From assembly GCA_021776145.1 (NCBI GenBank), contig JAJFGM010000806.1, forward strand, positions 1 through 5,257: DNA of 5,257 nt, given 5' to 3'. Every line of letters starts with the position of its first letter. Position 1 is the stretch's first letter. Below the pieces are notes generated by a model. It was given only the letters and a program-made list of their open reading frames with translations. It was not told where the DNA came from and did not search any database. Shown in pieces: positions 1 to 5,257 of this stretch. Source of the DNA: Kiloniellaceae bacterium. GTDB lineage: Bacteria > Pseudomonadota > Alphaproteobacteria > Kiloniellales > Kiloniellaceae. Made by a program: the position numbers and the translations under genes.

Positions 1-2853
1 GGGCTTTCTTCGCGTGACCTGGCGATGAACGTCGTGCTGCCCGAACTCGACGGGCGTATCCTGACCCGCGCGCTGTCGTTCAAATCCGGCAGCGAACGCC
101 ACGCCGCCACCCAGTGCTCGGTCGTGACCTACAAGGCCGAGTCGGAGCGCATCGCCTTCACGGTCCAATTGGCGCGGGCCTGGGCGCGCCTGGGCGAAAT
201 CCCGCCGGCGCGGCGCCGCGTCGCCATCGTCCTGGCCAACTATCCCAACCGCGACGGACGTATCGGCAACGGTGTCGGCCTCGACACGCCGGCCAGCACG
301 CTCAACCTGCTGCGCGCCCTGTGCGACAGCGGCTACGGCGTCGAGGGTTTTCCAGATGACGGGGACAGCCTGATCCGCGAGCTGACAGCGGGTCCGACCA
401 ACCGCCGGGAAGCGGCGCGCGGCGCCAGCGCCGCGCGCTTGAGCCTGCGCGACTATGCCGCGTATTTTGACGGCCTGCCGCCGGGCGTGCGCCAGGCCGT
501 GACGTCGCGCTGGGGCGAGCCGGCAGCCGATCCCTTTGTGCGCCAGGGCGCCTTCCACCTGTCGGTCCGCATCTTTGGCAACGCCCTGGTCGCCATCCAG
601 CCGGCGCGCGGCTACAACATCGACCCGAAAGAGACCTTCCACGACCCCGATCTGGTGCCGCCGCACGGCTATCTGGCCTTCTACTGCTGGCTGCGCCAGG
701 GCTTTGCCGCCCATGCCGTCATCCACAATGGCAAACACGGCAACCTGGAATGGCTGCCGGGCAAGGCGGCGGCGCTGTCGCCGTCCTGTTATCCCGAGGT
801 CGCCTTGGGGCCGCTGCCCAATATCTACCCCTTCATCGTCAACGATCCCGGCGAGGGCACCCAGGCCAAGCGCCGCAGTGCCGCGGTGATCATCGACCAC
901 ATGACCCCGCCGCTGACCCGCGCCGGCATCTACGGCCCGCTCAAGGACTTCGAGGCGCTGATCGACGAGTACTACCTGGCGGCCGGGCTCGACCCGCGCC
1001 GTCTAGAACTGCTGCGCCGCCATATCCTCGAGTTGACCCGCTCCAACGGTCTCGACGAGGATTGCGGTATCGCGCCCGAGGACGACGAGGTGCGGGCCCT
1101 GCAAAAGCTCGACAACTACCTCTGCGAGCTCAAGGAGGCGCAGATCCGCGACGGTCTGCATATCCTCGGCGAGTCGCCCCGGGGCCGCTTCGAGACCGAT
1201 CTGCTGGTCGCCCTGACGCGGGTGCCGCGCAACTTGGCCGTAGGCGGCGATCAGTCGCTGATCCGCGCCCTGGCCGGAGATCTCGGTCTCGGATCCTTCG
1301 ATCCGCTCGACTGCGATCTCGGCGCGCCCTGGGACGGCGCGCGGCCGGCGGCCCTGGCCGTCCTCGACGATGCCAGCTGGCGCAGCAACGGCGACACGGT
1401 CGAGCGCCTGGAATGCCTGGCCGCCCGCTTGGTGGGCGGCGAACAGGCCGCCAGCGCCCCGGTTACAGGCGCCCCGGTTACAGGCAATTGGCCGCGCACC
1501 CAGGCGGTGCTGGAGGAAATCGAAAACAGCGTGCGGCCGCGTCTGCGCGCGTGTGGCGCGCGGGAGATCGGCGCCACCCTGGCGGCGCTCGACGGCCGTT
1601 TCGTCGAACCCGGCCCTTCCGGTGCCCCGTCGCGCGGACGCCTCGATGTCCTGCCGACCGGGCGCAATTTCTTTTCCATCGACAACCGCGCCGTTCCGAC
1701 CCCGGCGGCCTGGACTCTGGGCGTTAAGTCGGCCGAACTCCTGATCGAACGCCACCTGCAGGAAGAGGGCGACTGGCCCACAAGCTTCGGGCTTTCGGCC
1801 TGGGGCACCTCCAACATGCGCACCGGCGGCGACGACATTGCCCAAGCCTTGGCGCTGATCGGCGTCAAGCCGATCTGGGATCCCTCGAGCTGGCGTGTCA
1901 CCGGCTTCGAGATCCTGCCGCCTGCGGCCCTCGGCCGGCCGCGCGTCGACGTCACCCTGCGCATTTCCGGCTTCTTTCGCGATGCCTTTCCGACCCAGAT
2001 CGACCTCTTCGATTCCGCCATTCGCGCCGTCGGCGCGCTCGACGAAGAGGCCGAGGACAATCCCATCGCCCAGCGCATGCGCGCCGAGGCGCGGGAGCTG
2101 GAAGCGCAAGGCTTGCCAGCGGCGGAGGCCGAGCGTCGCGCCGGTTTCCGCATTTTCGGTTCGAAACCCGGGGCCTACGGCGCCGGCCTGCAGGCCCTGA
2201 TCGACGAGAAGCTGTGGCACGAGCGCGGCGACTTCGGCCGCGCCTATATCACCTGGGGCGGCTACGCCTATGGCAAGGGCGCCGCCGGCGAAGCCGAGGC
2301 CGAGCTATTTGCCCGTCGCCTCGGCGGCATCGAGGCGGTGGTCCACAACCAGGACAACCGCGAGCACGACCTGCTGGATTCCGACGACTACTATCAGTTC
2401 GAAGGTGGCATGACGGCGGCCGTCGAACAGGTCTCGGGCGCCCGGCCGCGGGTCTATCACAACGACCACTCGCGGCCCGAGCGGCCGGTGATCCGCACCC
2501 TGGAAGAAGAGATTGGCCGCGTCGTTCGCTCGCGTGTCGTCAATCCCAAGTGGATCGCCGGCGTCATGCGGCACGGCTACAAGGGCGCGTTCGAAATCGC
2601 CGCCACGGTCGACTATCTCTTTGCCTTTTCCGCCACCACCGGGGCGGTCCGGCAGCACCATTTCCAGCTCACTTTCGATGCCTTCATAGGCGACGAAGCG
2701 GTGCGCGACTTCATGGCGCGGTCCAATCCGGCCGGACTGGAAGAAATGGCGGCGCGTTTCGACGAGGCCATCGAGCGCGGCCTCTGGAGCCCGAAATCCA
2801 ATTCAGCCTACCGCGAACTGCAATCCATTATTGCCGGCGAGATGGCCCAGTGA
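1..2853 (+). CDS. cobN: Cobaltochelatase large subunit CobN (5'-truncated by window edge)
   Basis: CobN is the large, substrate-binding subunit of the ATP-dependent CobNST cobaltochelatase. It inserts Co2+ into hydrogenobyrinate a,c-diamide in the cytoplasm, in the aerobic (late cobalt) pathway. The frame is open from base 1 (GLSSRDLA precedes the first ATG at 25), so that ATG is internal and the gene begins upstream. About 950 codons are visible; family members are usually about 1,250 residues, so roughly 300 N-terminal residues are missing. Family signatures, in window codons: HNGKHGNLEWLPGK (242 on), the NIYPFIVNDPGEGTQAKRR block (about 274-292), GFFRDAFPTQIDLFDSAI (657 on), KPGAYGAGLQAL (722 on), HNQDNREHDLLDSDDYYQFE (782 on) and MRHGYKGAFEIAATVDY (856 on). 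Codons about 400-510 look less conserved and carry a 15-base tandem duplication. Magnesium chelatase ChlH/BchH is a relative, but the cob neighbours and these motifs favour CobN. The gene ends 27 bases before cobO and is probably cotranscribed with it. Confidence 0.97.
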   Translation, partial: GLSSRDLAMNVVLPELDGRILTRALSFKSGSERHAATQCSVVTYKAESERIAFTVQLARAWARLGEIPPARRRVAIVLANYPNRDGRIGNGVGLDTPASTLNLLRALCDSGYGVEGFPDDGDSLIRELTAGPTNRREAARGASAARLSLRDYAAYFDGLPPGVRQAVTSRWGEPAADPFVRQGAFHLSVRIFGNALVAIQPARGYNIDPKETFHDPDLVPPHGYLAFYCWLRQGFAAHAVIHNGKHGNLEWLPGKAAALSPSCYPEVALGPLPNIYPFIVNDPGEGTQAKRRSAAVIIDHMTPPLTRAGIYGPLKDFEALIDEYYLAAGLDPRRLELLRRHILELTRSNGLDEDCGIAPEDDEVRALQKLDNYLCELKEAQIRDGLHILGESPRGRFETDLLVALTRVPRNLAVGGDQSLIRALAGDLGLGSFDPLDCDLGAPWDGARPAALAVLDDASWRSNGDTVERLECLAARLVGGEQAASAPVTGAPVTGNWPRTQAVLEEIENSVRPRLRACGAREIGATLAALDGRFVEPGPSGAPSRGRLDVLPTGRNFFSIDNRAVPTPAAWTLGVKSAELLIERHLQEEGDWPTSFGLSAWGTSNMRTGGDDIAQALALIGVKPIWDPSSWRVTGFEILPPAALGRPRVDVTLRISGFFRDAFPTQIDLFDSAIRAVGALDEEAEDNPIAQRMRAEARELEAQGLPAAEAERRAGFRIFGSKPGAYGAGLQALIDEKLWHERGDFGRAYITWGGYAYGKGAAGEAEAELFARRLGGIEAVVHNQDNREHDLLDSDDYYQFEGGMTAAVEQVSGARPRVYHNDHSRPERPVIRTLEEEIGRVVRSRVVNPKWIAGVMRHGYKGAFEIAATVDYLFAFSATTGAVRQHHFQLTFDAFIGDEAVRDFMARSNPAGLEEMAARFDEAIERGLWSPKSNSAYRELQSIIAGEMAQ
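1456..1485 (+). repeat. 15-bp tandem duplication inside cobN
   Basis: The unit GCCCCGGTTACAGGC occurs twice, perfectly and head to tail (1456-1470 and 1471-1485). It encodes APVTG twice in frame (window codons 486-495). It lies in a Pro/Gly/Ala-rich part of CobN between conserved blocks, so it most likely lengthens a surface loop without breaking the enzyme. Perfect identity suggests a recent replication-slippage event. Confidence 0.9.
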
Positions 2854-2868
2854 ACTGGTGACGCTTTG

Positions 2869-2875
2869 AAGGAGG
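2869..2875 (+). promoter_or_regulatory. Ribosome binding site that fixes the cobO start
   Basis: AAGGAGG lies five bases (ACACC) before ATG 2881. A TTG at 2866 in the same frame would place this Shine-Dalgarno sequence inside the gene, so the ATG is the better start. Confidence 0.85.
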
Positions 2876-2880
2876 ACACC

Positions 2881-3516
2881 ATGACCGAGAGCAAACCCAA
2901 GAGCGAAATGACCGAAGCCGAGCTCAACGAGCGTCACGCCGACAAGATGCGCCGCAAGAAGGCGGCACGCGACAAGATCCTCGCCGGCAAGACCATCGAA
3001 AAGGGCCTGTTGATCGTCCATACCGGCAAGGGCAAGGGCAAGTCGACGGCCGCCTTCGGTTTGGTCTTCCGCGCCCTCGGGCACGGTTTCAAGGTCGGCA
3101 TCGTGCAGTTCGTCAAGGGCGTTTGGGAAACCGGCGAGCGCGACGTGCTGCAAAAGTACCCGGATCAGGTGACGATCAAGGCCATGGGCGAGGGCTTTAC
3201 CTGGGAAACCCAGGACCGCGAGCGCGACATCGCGGCGGCGCGGGGGGCCTGGGAAGAAGCCAAGAAGATGATCGCCGACCCGGAGAACAAGATGGTGCTG
3301 CTGGACGAACTCAACATCGTCCTGCGTTACGGCTACCTGTCGATCGAGGAAGTCCTCGCCGGCCTCGCCGCCAAGCCGGAGGGCACCCACGTCATCGTCA
3401 CCGGCCGCAACGCCAAGGACGAGCTCATCGAAGCCGCCGATCTGGTCACCGAGATGACCCAGGTCAAACACCCCTTCCGCTCGGGTGTGAAGGCGCAGGC
3501 GGGGGTGGAATTCTGA
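2881..3516 (+). CDS. cobO: Cob(I)yrinic acid a,c-diamide adenosyltransferase (CobO/BtuR/CobA family)
   Basis: This cytoplasmic enzyme transfers the 5'-deoxyadenosyl group of ATP to the Co(I) centre of cobyrinic acid a,c-diamide, and often also acts on cobinamide or cobalamin. The 211-residue product matches the usual length of CobO. A charged Lys/Arg/Glu-rich N-terminal segment (about 1-41) precedes the P-loop GKGKGKST (49-56), which is the inverted-type Walker A of this family. VQFVKG follows (75-80), then the Walker B-like LLDELN (140-145) and a family-typical C-terminus, GVKAQAGVEF. The gene lies 27 bases after cobN with its own strong ribosome binding site, so an operon with cobN is likely. 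It acts on the product of CobN after cobalt reduction, which fits the order. PduO and EutT adenosyltransferases are unrelated in sequence and are excluded by the P-loop. Confidence 0.96.
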   Translation: MTESKPKSEMTEAELNERHADKMRRKKAARDKILAGKTIEKGLLIVHTGKGKGKSTAAFGLVFRALGHGFKVGIVQFVKGVWETGERDVLQKYPDQVTIKAMGEGFTWETQDRERDIAAARGAWEEAKKMIADPENKMVLLDELNIVLRYGYLSIEEVLAGLAAKPEGTHVIVTGRNAKDELIEAADLVTEMTQVKHPFRSGVKAQAGVEF

Positions 3517-3534
3517 ACAACAGCAGTCGTCGCC

Positions 3535-3547
3535 ATTGGTGACCAAT
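3535..3547. promoter_or_regulatory. Short palindrome after cobO
   Basis: ATTGGT and ACCAAT form a perfect dyad around one central G. As RNA it could only form a four-pair stem with a five-base loop, so it is a weak hairpin. It could be an operator-type site, but no regulator is indicated. It may be chance. Confidence 0.25.
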
Positions 3548-3566
3548 CGGCCAGCGGGAACAATAG

Positions 3567-3598
3567 GACGGAATAGGTCGCTGCTGCTATTGACCGTC
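3567..3598 (+). other. Imperfect hairpin in the cobO-to-small-ORF gap
   Basis: GACGGAATAG (3567-3576) pairs with CTATT-ga-CCGTC (3587-3598), giving ten pairs with a two-base bulge and a ten-base loop. It starts 51 bases after the cobO stop. No T-run follows, so it is not a standard Rho-independent terminator. It may protect the 3' end of the cobN-cobO mRNA or help termination. Its right arm overlaps the -35 box of the candidate promoter. Confidence 0.45.
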
Positions 3599-3618
3599 TC
3601 CAGGGCAAGTCCTACAAA
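3590..3618 (+). promoter_or_regulatory. Candidate sigma70 promoter for the small ORF-cbiX-cobH unit
   Basis: TTGACC (3590-3595, five of six to the -35 consensus) and TACAAA (3613-3618, four of six to the -10 consensus) are separated by exactly 17 bases. Initiation would fall near 3624-3626. This is immediately before the first paired base (3628) of the structured RNA described next. The agreement between the predicted start and the RNA boundary is the main reason to believe it; the -10 box alone is weak. Confidence 0.5.
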
Positions 3619-3627
3619 ACAGCATGC

Positions 3628-3802
3628 GGTCTCAAGTGAGGCCAATATTTGGAATGCAGCGTTCCCTCTAGGGACTGAGAGCGATTCCGGTGAGGTCGAC
3701 CCAAATCGGGGGCCGAGTCCGGGGCTGCCGCAGCGGCAAGTCGTGCCGCCTTGGACCGCTATTCACAAACCGTGATCGGGACGCTGCCTCTCGTTTGACC
3801 TG
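3628..3802 (+). promoter_or_regulatory. Cobalamin riboswitch-like leader RNA (diverged)
   Basis: Two nested long-range helices close the element: GGTC..AA..GAG (3628-3640) with CTC..TT..GACC (3788-3800), and a ten-pair helix GCAGCGTTCC (3656-3665) with GGGACGCTGC (3778-3787, one G-U). Inside are pieces that follow the cobalamin riboswitch core in order. GATTCCGGTGAGG (3683-3695) resembles GGAATCCGGTG. AGTCCGGGGCTG (3716-3727) resembles AATCCGGAGCTG. CCGCAGCGGCAAG (3728-3740) resembles GCGCAGCGGTAAG of the E. coli btuB riboswitch. A TCAC/GTGA hairpin (3763-3775) then precedes CGGGACG, recalling the conserved CGGGAAG. The 3' B12 box is poor: only GACCTG (3797-3802) survives. It directly abuts the next ribosome binding site, which suggests translational control by adenosylcobalamin. 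Context (before a small membrane protein, cbiX and cobH) supports this. Alternatives are a degenerate riboswitch or a different structured RNA. Confidence 0.6.
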
Positions 3803-3803
3803 A

Positions 3804-3808
3804 GGAGG
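3804..3808 (+). promoter_or_regulatory. Ribosome binding site next to the riboswitch 3' end
   Basis: GGAGG lies five bases before ATG 3814. The surrounding bases can form ACCT-gagg-AGGT (3798-3801 with 3806-3809). GAGG (3802-3805) can also pair with CCTC (3787-3790). Both foldings compete with the closing helix of the upstream element, giving a plausible way to expose or hide the site. Confidence 0.6.
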
Positions 3809-3813
3809 TAGTT

Positions 3814-4026
3814 ATGAAGTTTCCCGTTGCCCTCGCCAGCCTTGGCGCCCTTTGCAGCATCACAGTGACACCGGCCCTGGCCGACCTGGGACACCTGGGC
3901 GAGGACGGCCACGGACATGCGCATTGGCTGGCGCTGGCCATCTTTGGCGGCCTCGCCCTTTGGGGTGGTGTCAAGCTGCTGCGCCGCCGTGCCGCGCGCC
4001 GCGCCCAGCCTGCCGCGCGCCGCTGA
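3814..4026 (+). CDS. Small His-bearing secreted/membrane protein, possibly DUF6732-like
   Basis: The product has 70 residues. Residues 1-23 look like a signal peptide (MKF, a hydrophobic core, then PALA before D24). A short metal-ligand-like segment follows with His27, His33, His35 and His37 plus Glu30 and Asp31. A hydrophobic membrane segment spans about 38-53 (Trp38 to Val53), and the Arg-rich tail has eight Arg and one Lys in residues 54-70. The basic tail predicts a cytoplasmic C-terminus and a periplasmic histidine cluster. It resembles, from memory, short alphaproteobacterial proteins with a GHLGE..GHAHW core (DUF6732), whose function I do not know. It lacks the layout of CbtB. Its strong ribosome binding site, its position directly after the riboswitch candidate and the 21-base gap to cbiX suggest a role linked to cobalt or cobalamin, perhaps metal handling at the inner membrane. 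That function is inference. Confidence 0.8.
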   Translation: MKFPVALASLGALCSITVTPALADLGHLGEDGHGHAHWLALAIFGGLALWGGVKLLRRRAARRAQPAARR

Positions 4027-4035
4027 ACGTCGTTT

Positions 4036-4040
4036 GGGAG
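4036..4040 (+). promoter_or_regulatory. Ribosome binding site of cbiX
   Basis: GGGAG lies seven bases before ATG 4048 and supports that start. The small ORF ends only 21 bases before this ATG. Confidence 0.6.
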
Positions 4041-4047
4041 ACGCGAG

Positions 4048-5088
4048 ATGACCGAAAAGTTGGGCGTTATGGTCTGCGGCCATGGCAGCCGAGACGAGAA
4101 CGCCGTGACCGAATTCGCCCGTGTTGCCGAAGGATTGAAGGTCCTGATGCCCGACTATCCGGTCGACTACGGCTATCTGGAATTCGCCACGCCGATCATC
4201 CGCACCGGCCTCGACAATCTGCGCGAACAGGGTGTGACCCGCGTTCTGGCGGTGCCGGGCATGCTCTTCGCCGCCGGCCACGCCAAGAACGACATTCCCT
4301 CGGTGCTCAATACCTATGCCGCCCAGCATGAAGGTTTCACCATCGACTACGGCAAGGAACTGGGTATCGATCCGCGCATGATCGCCGCCGCCGGCGCCAG
4401 GGTGCGGGAAGCCCTGGACAAGGCCGGGGACGACGTGCCGCTGCATGAAACCATGCTGGTCGTCGTCGGGCGCGGCGCCTCGGACCCAGATGCCAACTCC
4501 AACGTCGCCAAGATCATGCGCATGCTGTGGGAAGGCCTTGGTTTCGGTTGGGGCGAGACGGCCTATTCCGGCGTCACCTTTCCGCTGGTCGAACCGGGCC
4601 TGGAGCATGCGGCCAAGCTCGGCTACCGCCGTATCGTCGTCTTTCCGTACTTCCTCTTCACCGGCGTCCTGGTCAAGCGCATTTACGACTACACCGACAA
4701 GGTCGCGGCGCGTCACCCCGAGATCGAGTTCATCAAGGCCGGCTATCTCAACAACCAGCCGCTGGTCATCGAAACTTTCAAGGAACGTGTCGAGCAGATC
4801 CTGACCGGCGAGAACAAGATGAACTGCGGCATGTGCAAATACCGCGAGCAGGTGCTCGGGTTTGAGGCCGAGGTCGGATTGCCGCAGGAAAGCCATCATC
4901 ATCACGTCGAGGGCATCGGCACCGGCGATGCCGGCGCTCACGATCATGCACATGACCACGGGCACTCGCACGACCACGGTCATTCACATGACCACGGGCA
5001 TTCACACAGCCACGGGCACCACCCCTATCCGCATGCCGACCACCCCCTGGGTCCGGTTAGTATGCGGACGGAAGAGTCCAAAACCTAA
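4048..5088 (+). CDS. cbiX: Sirohydrochlorin cobaltochelatase-like CbiX, long form with MXCXXC and His-rich tail
   Basis: CbiX inserts Co2+ into sirohydrochlorin (early cobalt route) and belongs to the type II chelatases with CbiK and SirB. The 346-residue protein has two chelatase-like halves. The N-terminal half carries CGHGSR (His12) and LFAAGHAKNDIP (His78), the two metal-binding histidines expected of the active site. In the second half the matching places read VGRGASDPDAN (Arg142) and FPYFLFTG (199-206), so those histidines are absent and this half is probably structural. MNCGMC (258-263) is the MXCXXC motif tied to an iron-sulfur cluster in Bacillus megaterium CbiX. The tail (283-336) begins with HHHH and contains four HDHGHS-type units (302-325). 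It probably stores or delivers divalent metal. The gene lies in tight order with the small membrane protein before it and cobH 20 bases after it. With cobN nearby, its true role (chelatase, carrier or backup) is open. Confidence 0.93.
   Translation: MTEKLGVMVCGHGSRDENAVTEFARVAEGLKVLMPDYPVDYGYLEFATPIIRTGLDNLREQGVTRVLAVPGMLFAAGHAKNDIPSVLNTYAAQHEGFTIDYGKELGIDPRMIAAAGARVREALDKAGDDVPLHETMLVVVGRGASDPDANSNVAKIMRMLWEGLGFGWGETAYSGVTFPLVEPGLEHAAKLGYRRIVVFPYFLFTGVLVKRIYDYTDKVAARHPEIEFIKAGYLNNQPLVIETFKERVEQILTGENKMNCGMCKYREQVLGFEAEVGLPQESHHHHVEGIGTGDAGAHDHAHDHGHSHDHGHSHDHGHSHSHGHHPYPHADHPLGPVSMRTEESKT
4951..5022 (+). repeat. 18-bp tandem repeat coding for the CbiX His tract
   Basis: Four units of 18 bases encode HDHGHS, HDHGHS, HDHGHS and HSHGHH. 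Units differ mainly at wobble positions (CAC/CAT, GGG/GGT, TCG/TCA), so the protein pattern is kept while the DNA has drifted. This indicates expansion by duplication followed by selection on the peptide. Confidence 0.85.
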
Positions 5089-5108
5089 CACACGACAACG
5101 GGGCAAGC

Positions 5109-5257
5109 GTGAAGTACCTGAAAGAGCCGGACGAGATCTACGCGCGGTCTTTCGCCACGATAAGGGCCGAGAGCCAGCTCGACGCGCTGCCTCTGGAGAT
5201 CGAGGCGGTCGCCGTGCGGCTGATCCACGCCTGCGGCATGACCGATCTGGTGCCGGA
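5109..5257 (+). CDS. cobH: Precorrin-8X methylmutase CobH (3'-truncated by window edge)
   Basis: CobH moves the C11 methyl group of precorrin-8x to C12, giving hydrogenobyrinate, a cytoplasmic step before CobN acts. Only the first 49 codons are present out of an expected total of about 210. The frame begins with GTG 5109 and reads KYLKEPDEIYARSFATIRAE, followed by VAVRLIHACGMTDLV, the family's N-terminal block. His40 in IHACGM corresponds to the histidine implicated in catalysis in CobH (His43 in the Pseudomonas denitrificans enzyme). The ribosome binding site is weak (GGGG at 5100-5103), and the cbiX stop lies 20 bases upstream, so translation probably depends on cotranscription with cbiX. 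The anaerobic counterpart CbiC is homologous. The CobN neighbour favours the name CobH, but CbiC cannot be excluded from 49 residues. Confidence 0.9.
   Translation, partial: MKYLKEPDEIYARSFATIRAESQLDALPLEIEAVAVRLIHACGMTDLVP

Noticed and set aside
25..27. ATG 25 as the true start of cobN
   Set aside because: The eight codons before it (GLSSRDLA) continue the CobN family sequence, and a normal CobN needs about 300 more N-terminal residues.
1003..2220. Long open frame of 405 codons on the minus strand, antisense to cobN
   Set aside because: It lies wholly opposite well-conserved CobN blocks, shows no recognisable domain, and arises from the strong GC bias at wobble positions, which removes stop codons on the other strand.
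2866..2880. TTG at 2866 as the cobO start (adding MKEDT)
   Set aside because: It would bury the AAGGAGG ribosome binding site inside the gene; ATG 2881 has ideal spacing and gives the usual family length.
3567..3610. Rho-independent terminator after cobO
   Set aside because: The hairpin is followed by TCCAGGGC rather than a run of T, so it is listed only as a hairpin.
2803..3645. 280-codon minus-strand frame across the cobN end, cobO and the gap
   Set aside because: It is antisense to the clear cobO coding region and has no domain signal.
3536..3775. 79-codon plus-strand frame in the cobO-to-small-ORF gap
   Set aside because: It has no ribosome binding site, unremarkable low-complexity content and no family resemblance, and it runs through the promoter and structured RNA, which explain the region better.
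3763..4983. Long open frame of 406 codons on the minus strand, antisense to the small ORF and cbiX
   Set aside because: Its sequence is the complement of conserved CbiX motifs and no family is recognisable. It crosses the small ORF, the gap and cbiX, as expected of a GC-bias shadow.
4951..5022. CRISPR-like or satellite repeat
   Set aside because: The 18-base period is in frame, has no spacers and encodes a regular HDHGHS pattern, so it is a coding repeat.

Overview
This window is a compact, GC-rich, one-strand segment of a cobalamin (vitamin B12) biosynthesis cluster. The gene families, the gene order (cobN, cobO, small ORF, cbiX, cobH) and the strong G/C preference at third codon positions suggest an alphaproteobacterium, perhaps of the Rhodospirillales. 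That placement is inference from family resemblance, not a database result.

Layout: positions 1-2853 are the C-terminal three quarters of cobN, the large subunit of the aerobic cobaltochelatase. Positions 2881-3516 are cobO, the corrinoid adenosyltransferase, which starts at an ATG behind a strong AAGGAGG rather than at an earlier TTG. Positions 3517-3813 are a 297-base non-coding gap, and it is not empty. It holds a hairpin after cobO, a sigma70-type promoter candidate (TTGACC-N17-TACAAA) and an RNA element that resembles a diverged cobalamin riboswitch. That element is closed by long-range helices and ends directly at the next ribosome binding site. Positions 3814-4026 encode a 70-residue secreted or membrane-anchored protein with a histidine cluster. 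Positions 4048-5088 encode CbiX, a long-form sirohydrochlorin cobaltochelatase-like protein with an MXCXXC motif and a repetitive histidine-rich tail. The window ends inside cobH (precorrin-8X methylmutase), which begins with GTG at 5109.

How the genes work together: CobN (with CobS and CobT, not in this window) inserts cobalt into hydrogenobyrinate a,c-diamide late in the aerobic pathway. CobO then adenosylates the reduced cobalt corrinoid. CobH makes hydrogenobyrinate from precorrin-8x, upstream of CobN. CbiX is normally an early cobalt-inserting enzyme of the anaerobic pathway, so finding it between cobO and cobH raises the question of whether it is a chelatase, a metal carrier or a backup route here. 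The small His-bearing membrane protein next to it may belong to cobalt handling. The promoter and riboswitch candidate would let the cell control the small-protein, cbiX and cobH unit by adenosylcobalamin, separately from cobN and cobO.

I see no mobile elements, CRISPR arrays, tRNA or rRNA. The two least ordinary things are the structured RNA before 3814 and the small protein that follows it.
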